From Hermatobates lingyangjiaoensis (Eukaryota; Arthropoda; Insecta; Hemiptera; Hermatobatidae): a DNA stretch of 64,000 bases. The stretch lies in NCBI GenBank assembly GCA_026182355.1, contig JAPFBL010000034.1, positions 1,496,501-1,560,500 on the forward strand, written 5' to 3'. Under the pieces are notes generated by a model. The model had not been told where the DNA came from. It did not search any database and was given only the letters and a program-made list of their open reading frames with translations. Positions 12,187 through 23,401 of this stretch are shown here, piece after piece; the stretch's first letter is position 1, and every line of letters begins with the position of its first letter. A program made the position numbers and the translations under genes.

Positions 12187-12516
12187 TAATGTAGTGCAAT
12201 CAGTTATTATGTGGTATTTACTCATTGTAGGGTAAAAATTTAATGAAATGGTCTCCACATATAAAACTTTAATGATATAAACAACGCGTTTCGAACACGT
12301 AGTGTTCTTCCTCAGGCATTAACTAAGGATGAGTGCCTCTGAATAAGACTGACTGGTAATGGATTACCAGTGACATTCCATTACCGGTCAGTCTTATTCA
12401 GAGGCACTCATCCTTAGTTAATGCCTGAAGGAAGAACACTACGTGTTCGAAACGCGTTGTTTATATCATAAAATTTTTATATGTGGAGACCATTTCATTA
12501 GATTTTTACCCTACAA
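12187..12516. mobile_element. T6 inverted-pair element with 12-bp target duplication
   Basis: The two arms carry the T6 tail: GCAATCAGTTATTATGTGG on the left outer side, AAATGGTCTCCACATAT, AACGCGTTTCGAACACG, TTCCTCAGGC, and a GC-richer inner arm with GAGTGCCTCTGAATAAG meeting its complement near 12355-12375. The left arm is longer at its outer end, so the arms are not equal. The plus core has an added A (CTGAAGGA). Confidence 0.75.
12278..12320 (-). ncRNA. Hammerhead-like ribozyme motif, family T6
   Basis: On minus: CTGAGGA (12309-12315), one extra A (12308), a perfect 6-bp helix II GAACAC/GTGTTC (12293-12307) with loop TAC, GAAA (12289-12292), and helix III of two base pairs (A15.1-T16.1, C15.2-G16.2, loop GC). 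T17 comes before GTTT. Helix I is weak (C-G and a wobble). The core matches a type I hammerhead apart from the extra A. Confidence 0.55.
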
Positions 12517-12589
12517 TTTGAATTATTTGTTGTGATTTATATACCGGGTTTGATTAGAGTAAACTGAAATATATATATATAAATGTGAT

Positions 12590-13710
12590 TGAAAAAAAAA
12601 TTATTAATAAGTATATTTAAAATTTTATTATGTATCAGTAAGCCAAATAGCAAATTACATCAACGAAAAATTTAAATTAAAAATTTATCAGTTAAATAAA
12701 AACTCATATCTTAGTAAATATATGTCAATGTGACAGTACTTTTCCTGAATTTAAGAAAACCTAAAACAAATATATAAACATTCAATGTTATTTATATTTC
12801 CTCGTGCATTAATAAATTATTCATGAGATGTTTATCAAGGAATGATCATAACAAGACTAATAAGAAATAAATTTTAGTCCCTATAGGGAATAAAAGATCA
12901 AGAACAAACTTTGCTCCCTTTGATTCAATGCACAATAATGTAATTTTTCCATGAATTAATTATTACTTAAAAACCAATAGGGTTGTTTTTTTTTTATCAA
13001 AATCTATTTCTCTGTGAGGTTTGATTAAGGATCTGTCATGTGGCGCATACAGAGAGTACTTAAAAATCTTTATATGCACATAAGAAATTTCTATCAAAAT
13101 TCAAAAGAAAAAAAATTATTTAAAACTAATATATTTGTTAAAAAAAATATTTATGTTTTTTGAAACAGTTTTTATAACATATATAAAAGGAGATTCTTTC
13201 AAATTTCATTCTCTCAGATCACTAGAGATATTTATTTCCACCAACATTAATTATATACCTTTTCTATTTAAATACTTTGAATATTAATACCTTTAATTAA
13301 AAATAATTTTTAAATTAATAATCTAATTTTATTTAAACTAAAGTATTAAATGTGTTTTTTCTATCTTATTTATTATTACTATTTTTTTCCAGCTTTCATT
13401 TTTTTCAATCTAAAGATTTTGATTATATTTCTTTCAGTCTCATCAATAACATATAATGCAGTTATAACAAATTTATGGTAAAATTAATTTTTTACTACCA
13501 GAACATCATGGGTTTACTCCTTACTACCAGAGTATAAGAAGAGAGTAATTTATTATTAGTTAGTTTAATGAGAACTCTCTATATATATATTTTAAAATAA
13601 ATTATAAAAAAAAACATTGTTAAATGTTAGAACATCATTCAGTTCAATATAGAAATACCTAAAACAATTAGAACAAAAAACAGACTACAACACTTACTAC
13701 GGCTGGTATT
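12590..13710. other. AT-rich spacer, nothing recognised
   Basis: Extremely AT-rich. The 80-codon ORF starting at 13722 is read-through of a TA tract and T7 and is not a gene. Confidence 0.5.
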
Positions 13711-13778
13711 TTGAACATAGTTTGTTATTGAAAATGGATAGGACTTCTGCTCGGCTGTCAAACAGCAACTTATATACG

Positions 13779-13809
<31 letters not shown>

Positions 13810-13812
<3 letters not shown>

Positions 13813-14070
13813 TATACAAAACTAAAGTTTATCGGGACTTCGATCAGTTCTTCAGGATCAAATTAAACTCTCATTGCCAACGGTTCGGTCTTTATTTAAA
13901 GACTTTTCATTTATTCTGCCTATTTTCATTGGCAAAAGTTGGCTATAAAAACGGTTTTAAATAAAGACCGAAACGTTGGCAATGAGAGTTGTATTTGATC
14001 CTGAAGAACTGACAGAGTCCCGATAAACTTTAGTTTTGTTTCTATTCCACGGTCGATACTTTTATCAATA
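13810..14070. repeat. Head-to-head inverted pair of T7 tails
   Basis: The minus arm has TTCTTCAGGATC and CATTGCCAACG. The plus arm has GACCGAAACGTTGGCAATG, CTGAAGAACTGAC and CCCGATAAAC, ending at ACGGTCGATAC. TA tracts lie on both outer sides. The spacer is only about 50 bp. Confidence 0.7.
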
Positions 14071-14084
14071 TATATTATATATAG

Positions 14085-14195
14085 TTTGAACAATATAAAT
14101 AAAAAAACAGATACTAGGACTTACATTCAATCAACATTTTTAACGGTCGTCCTCAGGGAAGGGAGTTGAGGGAAAAAAAACGAAGGCCAATATAT
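14085..14195 (-). repeat. PLE-like tail, family T12
   Basis: On minus: CTGAGGACGACCG then TTAAAAATGTTGATTG. The CTGAGGA core is present, but the sequence after the GACCG hairpin lacks GAAA. It shares GAGGACGACCG with T10 at 46510. Confidence 0.4.
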
Positions 14196-14204
14196 ATATA
14201 TATA

Positions 14205-14405
14205 TAAAGATTTCACATAAACACGTGAAAAAACAATCAATGATCAAACCACAATAAGAAAATGGAAAACAAGACTAAGATCTTTCAACCGTAACAAGCG
14301 GTCTTCGTCAATCAAAAACCGGGGTTTGATGACTTCTGACGAAGACCGCTTGTACGGTTGAAAGATATTAAGTCTTGTTTTCCCATTTTTTGTGTTGTAT
14401 TTATC
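14205..14405. repeat. Head-to-head inverted pair of T1 tails
   Basis: Minus arm: ATTTCACATAAACACGTG through GCGGTCTTCGTCA. Plus arm: CTGACGAAGACCGCTTG, GAAAGATATTAAGTC and TTTTCCCATTT. (TA)n tracts flank both ends. Confidence 0.75.
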
Positions 14406-14511
14406 ATTATATATATATATATATATATACAATAATATAATACACAATAAAAAACGTGATGAAAACTAATGAACGTTAAGCCAAAAGAAAAAGTAAAAAA
14501 CACAGAAAATA

Positions 14512-14553
14512 TGCTCTAAGGCCTTTCAATTAATTATATGTCATCAGAGAGCA
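14512..14553 (-). ncRNA. Hammerhead-like ribozyme motif, family T2, minus arm
   Basis: Helix I is TGCTCT (14548-14553) with AGAGCA (14512-14517), six perfect pairs. CTGATGA is at 14541-14547, GAAA at 14524-14527, helix III is AG/CT within AAGGCCTT, and T17 precedes AGAGCA. Helix II is AT-only and poor. Confidence 0.6.
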
Positions 14554-14596
14554 ACTAGATATTGATGATCAATATCAGATTTGATCAATATCTAGT

Positions 14597-14634
14597 TGCT
14601 CTCTGATGACATATAATTGAAAGGCCTTAGAGCA
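14597..14634 (+). ncRNA. Hammerhead-like ribozyme motif, family T2, plus arm
   Basis: Helix I is TGCTCT (14597-14602) pairing with AGAGCA (14629-14634). CTGATGA is at 14603-14609, then extra C14610 and ATATAATT (14611-14618), GAAA (14619-14622), and GGCCTT (14623-14628) forming helix III with A15.1 and supplying T17. This has the best-preserved three-strand layout in the window. The weak point is helix II. Confidence 0.62.
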
Positions 14635-14654
14635 TATTTTCTGTGTTTTTTACT

Positions 14655-14790
14655 TTAAACACGTGAAATAACAATCAATGATCAAACCACAATAAGAAAT
14701 GGGAAAACAAGACTAAGATCTTTCAACCGTAACAAGCGGTCTTCGTCAGAAACGTTTGTTTCCCATTTCTTATTGTGGTTTAATCATATG
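14655..14790. repeat. T1 minus tail with short plus remnant
   Basis: The minus arm runs from AACACGTGAAAT to TCGTCAG (14743-14749). The plus arm is only TTTCCCATTTCTTATTGTGG. Confidence 0.65.
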
Positions 14791-14799
14791 TATATAGAT

Positions 14800-16465
14800 A
14801 TAGTAGGTTGGGATATCCAACAATGATTCATTATGTTTTCAAAAAATTCAAAAAAGATAATATGAAAATGAAATCGATATTTTGAAAGCACTCTATAAAC
14901 TTTAAAAACTTGATTATATATGAACTAATTGCTAAGAATTCCCTTGATTTTAATTTCTGATAGTTGCTTTACTACATATTTGTCAGGTTATTCCTGAAAG
15001 ACAAAGTATCAAAGTTGTATTGATCAGTAGTTTATATTAGAAAGCTCTGAGATCTTGTCTTGCACAGAAAGGCATGATATTCTAATCGGTATAATACAAA
15101 CCCTTGTCGAATTGAGATCTGCATGATGTGTTGTTTGATCAGATTCATGGATTTTCGTCTGAATATTAAACCCTCTCCGAGATTGTTCCCCAATAACTTG
15201 TCATGCTTAATGTATTTTATGATTAGAATATAAAATGAGGTAAACAAGTTGTAATGAGGTTTTATCTATCTAGTAGGGTAGAATTTTTTTTGGTTATATT
15301 CAAGTAAAATAAATGTGTAACTTTAAACGAAGTTTCATCCATGGAAGCAAACTTAATAATTGATTTTTTTGTTTGATACTATATTGGTTTGTTTACCCAT
15401 GAATGCCCTAATTACTACCAATACTGCTCAACTTTTAATGAACTATTGGTATAAAATAGTTCTATGCGCAAATGGAAATAATATGGATGACGAAGGAGAG
15501 TCATTTCATTGACTCTAATAAATTATATTAAGCTATGAATGACATTTAATTTATTACAGCAAAGCTTACAGCAGAGAAAGTTTATATTTGACCAACACAT
15601 TGGGACATTGGTAATGCCATATCTTCCAATTAACAAAGGTCGTCCTATGGAGTCTAGTTAATATAGATGGATACACTAAAAAAACATTCTATCTAACAAA
15701 CGCCAAATATCTGGTAGTTGTTGCTCCTTGATTCAGGTCCATTATTAATTGACTATATTTAAATTTAATTAATGAAAACATTAAAAAAGAAAATTATTGT
15801 AGTGTTTTATGAATTACATATTTATCATTTTACTCAATAAATGAAGTTCAATAACATTACTTTCAATTGCCTGTAAAATTTCTCATTTTCTTTTAGCTTT
15901 TTTTGTAATCATCAGCACCGTGTTTGTGTAAACAGATCTTCATCAAAGCTAATATTATTAATAAAATTTTTATTTTCATATTTAATATTTACTGACAATA
16001 GTGAGTCAGAAAAAAAACTAAGTAATCTGTTGGTTGACCTAAATGCATATTTTTTTTAGGTTCTCATTTTAAGTAATCAGATATTAGAAAAACTGATTAG
16101 AAGATTAGTCGGTGATATAATTTAAGTTAAGCATAGTTCATTAAGAGCTTGTGAGTGAAGCAACCATTGACCCCATTTATAGTTAAACAAAGGACCTGTT
16201 AACAAAGGTGTCTGATTAAACAATCTCTGAATTAAAACGAAAGTATTATGTTTCTATACAAATAGCAATTAATAGTGTTGTGAAATTATTGTGTAATTTA
16301 TTTCCCATTGGTGCAATATAATGTGATACTGAAACCAATCACTGCGGTGTAGTGTTCTCAGACGGGAGTAGTGAATGAAGAGCCCTTGAATCGAGATTGC
16401 ATTGCCTTTGCTATGAGAACACTGTGCTCATCTTTCCCACATAACAGTAATCACAAGTGCTCTTC
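14800..16465. other. AT-rich spacer, nothing recognised
   Basis: No element or gene recognised. A (TA)n tract of 28 bp lies at 16471-16498. Confidence 0.5.
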
Positions 16466-16499
16466 TGCATAAATATATATATATATATATATATATATC

Positions 16500-17140
16500 A
16501 TGTGTCATAGAATTTCTACCTGACTTTACTCTAATTCAATTCATCTATAACTTTTAACATTGTTGTTTCAAGTTTTTTTTAAAAAAAATTTTCAATCGAT
16601 TACATTTTGAGGTAAAATATTTGAGATCCTTAGACGCTATTTAGATCTAGAGCTATAGAATATTTTTCTAAATTCAGTTCGATAGTTAAGAGAAAAAGTT
16701 AAATGAATAATGTTATTCATAATAAAATTAACTAGCAAATTAAATTTAGATATCGTTTTCTATGTAACTGAATTTAGAAATTAATCTCAAGTATAATATA
16801 TTAAGATTAATATAATGGTGGTTGAATAGAGTATTTGAATTTTTTTATGCAATCGAGTCGTTCTACATTTTTATAATATTGGGTCTAACTGGAAACAGAA
16901 GTCAGTAGCGTGTATTTTGTCTTTCTGATCAATTTTTAACTAAGAAAATATAAAAAAAATAACATCAACTTTTTAAAGTTTTAATACATGAAAACTGTCA
17001 GTATCACATAGGTTTGTAAATGTTATATATTTACATGAATCTATTGCACTTTCTGAGTCGGTACTGCAGCCCTCCGACCGATTTCTCACGTTGTGAATCT
17101 TAAAGGGGAACTTGATATTTAATATTTTATTAAAATAAAT
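16500..17140. other. AT-rich spacer upstream of the exon candidate
   Basis: Nothing recognised. The minus-strand ORF overlapping 16973-17182 is not supported. Confidence 0.4.
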
Positions 17141-17161
17141 AAATTTCTTTTGCTCTTGCAG

Positions 17162-17352
17162 ATTTTGAAGCGGATATGCCACAAAATTTGATAAACAATA
17201 TGAAGAATTATATCAAAAATGTTGGCGAATTACCATCTAAGGAGGGACTATTATATTGTCTGGCTGGAGGCCTCAAAAACCAACTTGCAGGTCATGGCGT
17301 TACACTCATTAAAATCCAGATGGCTACTTATATTGCTCAACAAGGCTTTTGA
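17162..17352 (+). CDS. Candidate terminal coding exon, unknown protein
   Basis: A pyrimidine-rich tract and TTGCTCTTGCAG-like acceptor end at 17161. The frame beginning DFEADMPQNLINNMKNYIK stays open for about 64 codons to TGA at 17350-17352. Base composition is higher in GC than the flanks. The reading contains GLLYCLAGGLKNQLAGHGV, a plausible soluble helical segment, and an in-frame ATG at 17176. I do not recognise the protein family. It could be the last exon of a plus-strand gene, a processed pseudogene fragment, or an element remnant. No upstream exon was identified. Confidence 0.35.
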
Positions 17353-17354
17353 TA

Positions 17355-18230
17355 GCCCTTTTTAAACAAAAGTGCTAAGAATCTGTTTTTTCAACTCTTT
17401 GTTAGAACAGAGATTTGCAACAAGTTCTTGCTTCGAACTGCTTAATGACGGACTGTTTCACGTTTTCTACAATAGTCCACTCTATGTGTTATGGAACACA
17501 TAAAGAATTTAAAGCTATTATCAGCGATTGCAGTATCTAATCTTCGATATTTACGCTAAAGGTTCTTTCCTTAGACCGGGCTTGTCATCTGTCTGGGTCG
17601 AGACGTCGAAGGGTGAACATCGTTGTTCGTTCTGTTGATGTTAGTGTTGAGTCGTAAACTCCCTGTAGCTACCATTCCTACCGTTAGCCGCTTCGCCGAC
17701 AAAGCTGACCAGCCCCTCAAGTTGTCAACCCACGTCAAAGGGATTAGCCTCTCAACCTAAGTGCTCGGCCTGGCTACATCACAAAGTGTAACACCTGCCC
17801 TACAATTGTAAATTGGTCTCTATACTTGACTAAACTTCAAGATTAAATAGATTAAAAGGCATCCAATCTAATCACTAAACCGTTCCAGTGTCCTTGGAGG
17901 AATCTCAAGTATTCCTGCTCAGCCATCAGCCATCAGCCATCGAATCTTCTGTCACTTCAAGACCTACCAGACCTTCAAGTTCTAAGTGACTTAATATAGT
18001 ACTATTAGTTATTGCTGTTTCTTGTTATTGTAATTGTAATCGCTATTTGTACTGACTACCAAGACCAACATCAACTAAGTTCAAGCTGATTCAACTAGAG
18101 GTACTTTTTTTTTTTAAATTTTATTGGTGGTAACCTACTGAATATGTTTAAAAAAATATCTGCAACATATTTTGAGTTACGTTAAAAAAGAAGGGATGAA
18201 TGTTAGGTTACTTAGAATTTGTACTACTCC
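17355..18230. other. GC-richer block of unknown nature
   Basis: From about 17540 to 18080 the composition departs from the AT-rich surroundings, with no long ORF. It contains a triple GCCATCA tandem near 17925-17942 and a run of TAC/CAAG-rich sequence, like a leader or long terminal repeat of a retroelement, but no matching second copy or primer site was found. Confidence 0.3.
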
Positions 18231-18703
18231 TGATATATAGCTATGATAATTGTACTTCATATATAGAAATATACAAATTGTATATACCTTTACACACTCA
18301 TCTATTGATCTCTATGTCCTAACAACTTGTCAGAACACAAAATACTTTCCTCGAAAGCTATATTTAATGCAGAAGTAACATTATCCCGAAAATTAAAGGA
18401 AGAGAAAGGAGAAAAAGTAAAGAAGTGGATTTGAAATCGGCAGGATGCTTTGAGTAATTGTTGAGCAGGTGTGGAAGTAATCACCGTCATTAAGCCAGTG
18501 CTATCGGAGTCGCTGGCATTACAGCTTTTCTAGCCACCTGCTTCCACTTTATTACTGGTCTAATTCTGCAAAACACACGGATTTCTCCCGTCTTCTTATC
18601 ACTGTTGAAACAAATCTCAGCAAGATCTGCTAACTGAATCCACCAATATGCAAGGCATTGACTGCAAGCCTTACAAAGTCTTAGTCCTTTGTCAATGATG
18701 ACA

Positions 18704-19142
18704 CTATAATACAGCGTTTCCCAAAGTGGGCGGTACCGCCCCCCTGGCGCTAATGCAAAAAGGAGTGGGGATTCTATTTCCATAAAATGAAAATTTCATG
18801 CAATATAATTTGTAAATTTAAGTGAAAACACCACATGTCAACTTCTAGGAAAAGGTTTCTTAAACTTATTTTTTTTGATAATTTATTTTTATGTTGAAAA
18901 TATATTTTCATCTAAGTTTCTTTTATTGTGTATTAATTCTTTTGCATGAATATGCTATGAAACAATACATCTATTGGATTATAAATAAATATTCGATTAG
19001 TCATTATATTTAATTTAATTAATAAAGTGTTACTCGTTTCGTTATTTAGTCTAAGATTCTGATTATTGAGGAGTGTTGAGTATAGGTTTACGGACCCAAG
19101 GGGGCGGTCGCTCGAAAAAGTTTGGGAAACACTGATATAATA
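18704..19142. mobile_element. Non-autonomous hAT-type DNA transposon
   Basis: Terminal inverted repeats start CAGCGTTTCCCAAAGTGGG (from 18712) and end GTTTGGGAAACACTG (to 19134), with GGGGGCGG-rich subterminal parts. An 8-bp duplication with one mismatch flanks it: CTATAATA (18704-18711) and ATATAATA (19135-19142). CAG-start ends and 8-bp duplications are hAT hallmarks. The 423-bp interior has no transposase, so it would need a partner in trans. Confidence 0.75.
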
Positions 19143-19144
19143 CA

Positions 19145-21380
19145 ACAAGTCACAAACATATATCAAAAGGAAAATACATATAAGGTTATATAGTTTTAAT
19201 AAGATATATATCTCTACAGTCTTACCAAAAATATCAAGAATACCGAATACAGGCAATACAAACAAGGCTTAATGTAATCAAATCTACGCCCCTTTAGCAA
19301 TCTACTTGAATATATTATCAATGCGTCACAAGGATACCTATGAGAATTTGTATTTCTTTCGTTCAAGGAATAATCTTTGATTCTTGTTTGAATCAAACAA
19401 GATTTATTGCTGTTTATATATAATATTTATACATAGTTTATGAAAAAACAACCAAGTCCTTTAAAAAGTTTGTAGTAATGGGGAACACTATTGCTATTTA
19501 CCATAAAAAAATATAGATAACATTCAATTTTCTAGTATCAGTAACAATAAAAACCCTATTCATTAATTTTTCTCAAGTAAATTGGACAGGACATAACAAG
19601 TATCTAATCTTGTGAACAAACCATGAATTTAATAGAGTTATAAATTCAATTTAACTATCTATGGTGAAAATTTAGTAACAAGTATCTAAATTTAAGTATT
19701 ATTTATACAAATAACTAAAAAGATTATTTAAATTGTCTTTAGTATAATGAGATATTGACAGTTACTATATAATAGTGTTGATGGCTGTAAAAGCCATAAA
19801 CATCATTTTGATTTATATCTTTAGAGAATCTAGTGCAGTGAATCGACTAAGATGTTGTGAACTCATCAACAACAACAATATTAACATCAACGCAACGACA
19901 CACAACCATTCATATTCTTGAAGCACTATTTTAATGTAAACTGTGAAATAGTCAAATATTTTTCAAACTCCATTAAATCACCTGTTCAGTATTGTTCATT
20001 AAGAAAGAAAAAAAACTTATATCAGATTGATTACTTGGTAATAAAAATTATGCATAAACTAATTAACTATTATTGTTTACATTTCATAAAAAAAAGCTAT
20101 ATCGTATTGTGGATAGTCAGTTTATCAAACTGTTAACTATTTAGTATTACTAAATGTCCACCAAAATAACTGTTTAACATTATATATTGTTTATGAAAAC
20201 CACTATTTAGAATAGTAGATGGGTTATTTCATCAATCATTTAGCAATAGAATGGATGAATAGTCCATTGGAACTATGAACAATTTATTATTGCAAATAGT
20301 TCAACGAAAGTTAACTATTTGCAATACTCAATTTCAAGAATTGAGACAGTCATTGAAGGAAATAACTATACATTACAGCCGATATTCTATCAAAACTGCG
20401 TTTATGTTTGGGAGTAGTCCATGAAAATAACTATTCAGAATTGTAGGCAATTCATCAGAACAATTATTTAGTATTTTGTGTTAGGATATCAAACAACAAT
20501 GCAAGTAATATATATTGGGAAACAGACGTAAAACAGATTGAGGGTTCAGTAGTTACATGAAATAATTATAGGAAAAATGATTTTAGTTCCTAAATCTGGA
20601 GTATTAACTACATAATGGTAAGTGTTATATTTTTGGTTTTTGTTTCTTCAAACAAATTCAATTATTTATATTCAATAATACATCTTACATTAAACAGATG
20701 CCTTTACTCCATAAAAATGTTAGATTTTACTTTAAAATACTATTGAATGTCAGAAATACACCGTCTTTTTTTAATATAGGCTGCCTGATATCACAATTAC
20801 AACAAACAGTGACCATTTTATCAGTTCATTAAAACAGGTACTCTAAAAAGAAAAAAAAAATTAATTATTATAAGTTTTTTGGATATACATGCTTTGATTT
20901 TGAACATTGCAAATTTATTTGTTGGAGATATTTTTAATATCCTGTGAGTAATCCTCTTTTTATGCTGAACTCTAAGAATGAATAAATAAGTTTTAAAATA
21001 AAATGTAACCAAGTCTGGAAATCATTTGGTTATCTTTTATTTAATACATGTTAAAAGGTAAATCCTTTTTTTTCCCCATTTCTTTTTTGTTGCAGACTAC
21101 TTCAACTTATACTTAATATATATAGTTAATAATAGTCTTATCCAGGAAAAAAAAAGGGGAATCGTGAGAGGCGCAAGTCAACAAATGATGACACTCTGGA
21201 CCATCCATCACACTAATTCGTAATCCCTCGGCCTCTTCGCAGCCAAACCCTCTCTTCCCAGATTGCCTTCACCGCCACTCTTGATTAATAGTTTTGATCC
21301 CTTAAATAGATCAAGTCTTCTTCATTCTTTTTCAACTGAAGATTCAAATCATAAAAGGTAGTGTAACATGTAAGTAATTA
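19145..21380. other. AT-rich spacer with loose internal repetition
   Basis: 20100-20480 shows several loose repeats of an AACTATTT..AAT motif, perhaps a very old tandem array. 21120-21300 is a GC-richer patch without recognised features. No gene is supported. Confidence 0.35.
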
Positions 21381-21384
21381 TTAG

Positions 21385-22078
21385 CACAGTAGTGCTTCTT
21401 ATTTACTACCATATCAATATTAAATCCGAAATATTGTTCCATCAGATATGATCCTTTATATATCTCTTTTATATTTAATTATGCTTCTATGACTTCAGAG
21501 GTATTTTAAATCTCAGTAATTCTTTTTACAATCAAATCAGGTTCTATATGTCGAATCATAAAATATAATAATTCAATAAACAGTAGTTCTAACGGAGTGC
21601 AATCAATTATTATGTGGTATTTACTCATTGAAGGGTAAAAAGCTAATAAAATGGTCTCTACATATACAAATTTTAACGGTATAAACAACGCGTTTCGAAC
21701 ACGTAGTGTTCTTCCTCAGGCATTAATTAAAAAATACGTCATTGTATTTTTGTACTTGTATTTTGTACTTTGTATTTTGCCATTGTACTTTTTAGTACAA
21801 TGTCTGAGGAAGAAAAGCGTTGTTTATACCATTAAATTTTTTTATGTGGAGACAATATCATTAGCTTTTTACCCGACAATAACACAGTAGTGCTTCCTAT
21901 TTACTACCATATCAATATTAAATCCGAAATATTGTACCAGCAGATATGAGCCTTTAAATCTCTCTTTTATACTGAATTATACCTGTATGATCTCAAAGGT
22001 ATTTTAAATATTAGTAATTATTTTTGCAATCAAATCAGGTTCTATATGTCGAATCATACAATTTAATAATTCAATAAT
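21385..22078. repeat. 195-bp direct duplication split by a T6 inverted pair
   Basis: The segment 21385-21579 (starting CACAGTAGTGCTTC) is repeated at 21883-22078 with roughly 10 per cent mismatches. Between them sits a T6 pair (21588-21880). A short CAGTAGT direct repeat borders the pair, so it probably inserted at the junction of an older tandem duplication. Confidence 0.7.
21588..21880. repeat. Inverted pair of T6 tails
   Basis: The minus arm has intact GCGTTTCGAACACGTAGTG and TTCCTCAGGC (core on minus). The plus arm reads CTGAGGAAGAAAAGCG, having lost the helix II loop, then TTGTTTATACC. The centre is filled by TTTTGTACTTGTATTTTG-type repeats. Confidence 0.7.
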
Positions 22079-22079
22079 T

Positions 22080-22780
22080 GGGAATAATTTTTAATTACTA
22101 ACAGATAATAAGTAGGATTACGCAATGAGTTATTGATTATACAAATGGTATTGAATTAGTAAATACAAATTAAATTTGTATAACTACTTCATGATTATTA
22201 AATTTTACTAATGAGCAGAACAATAAAATAGGGTCTAATATGCTATATTATCACAATTTCATCTCTTTATTTTAATTCATTAATTTTATAGCAAATTAAA
22301 CTATTGATTGATAGGTTTGCTGAAGGCTAATAACACCTTCATCAGTGTTATAAACTGGTTGTTTTTCTTCTTTGGTCATGACAGGGAGGTGGAAGTTGGA
22401 CATTTCTATGGTTGAACAACCAGGCACTCAAACTTTTAATTTGTGTAACAACTGTTCATAAATGTGGAAGTAGAAAAGGCGTACAATAAAAAAAAAATAA
22501 TCGAAAAAGTGATATTTAGAATTATAAATGAAATTATATTTCATCTGGCGATGGGAATTACATGGGAATATATAGTGCCTGACTAATCTAAACTTCCTTT
22601 ATTAATTGCACAATAAAAATTTCCTGCAATTAATCAATTTATTTTAATTGCTAAATTGCAAACATTTGTATATTTGTATATATATATATATATATAAACT
22701 AGAATTTATGTATGTTCTTTTGAAATTCTAGTGTATTCAGTTCGAAGATACATTTCATCTAATTGATATATATATAATAA
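22080..22780. other. AT-rich spacer, nothing recognised
   Basis: A TA tract lies at 22676-22696. No gene seen. Confidence 0.45.
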
Positions 22781-22799
22781 ATTGTTATTTTTTTATTCT

Positions 22800-23060
22800 A
22801 AATATTTAGTTTATTTATTATTTATTTTTATTATAATTTACGTTACCTATCTTGTCTGCCTTCCCCACCTAAGCTGACTACACTAATTGAATGCCGCTTC
22901 AAGGAGACAGCCACAGACGTTACCTATCTTCGGAGCGACTGACATCTATCATTCTGATGACGAGGCAACTGAAATATTGGATTCAAACATTCATGAAAGG
23001 TTGAAGCATGATTTAAATCAAAAGTTAAAAAAAATCCACTGCAACATATTTCGTAATATA
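22800..23060 (+). repeat. Diverged PLE 3' end (T5-like)
   Basis: The order matches the 3' untranslated part of the PLE at 24055-24608: a T-rich stretch, TTACCTATCTTGTCTGCCTT, CGGAGCGACTGACATCTATC, then CTGATGA (22954-22960), CGAGGCAACT and GAAATATTGG. The 68-codon ORF here is read-through of this tail. Confidence 0.55.
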
Positions 23061-23401
23061 CGAAACAAATTGAAGAACAAACTGTCGTATTAAATTTTAA
23101 ACTATTTTTTTCATTAGTACTAACATAATAACTTTTTTTTACATTTTATAATTCCGAAACAATAAATACTGGTTTTCTTTGCAATTTTTATTAATACTAT
23201 TTTTATGTTAGAATGAAAATTTTTTAATGAAATTCCATACAAATGAATAAGTTAATTTACTGTAGAAATAATGTTTCACTCCGTGCTGTTCATTTACTAT
23301 GGGACATAGAGTAACGAATTGAGATTAGAATGTGAGGTATTTGTGTAGTGCTTTATAAAGCTGTGTTGATGTTTATTTGGACTTGCAGCATTGAGTTATG
23401 G

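Larger units (their letters stand above)
12013..12578. repeat. Nested foldback: T6 pair inserted in an older foldback
   Basis: Outer arms are 12017-12068 and 12529-12578; a second set, with GTAACATTTTTGTTATGAT at its core, lies at 12069-12120 and 12138-12186. Inside sits the T6 inverted pair 12187-12516, flanked by a 12-bp direct repeat TTTGAATTATTT (12175-12186 and 12517-12528), which looks like a target-site duplication. Removing the pair and one repeat restores the outer foldback. Confidence 0.75.
14440..14660. repeat. Near-perfect inverted pair of T2 tails
   Basis: Arms 14485-14570 and 14580-14655 are almost exact complements around the centre ATCAATATCAGATTTGATC. Each carries an intact hammerhead-like core. 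The right end joins a T1 tail directly at 14655. Confidence 0.8.

Noticed and set aside
18490..18783. 97-codon minus ORF near the hAT element
   Set aside because: It crosses the hAT terminus and lacks any recognisable domain.
20100..20480. Possible tandem array of AACTATTT motifs
   Set aside because: Spacing is irregular and the sequence is too AT-rich to separate from chance.
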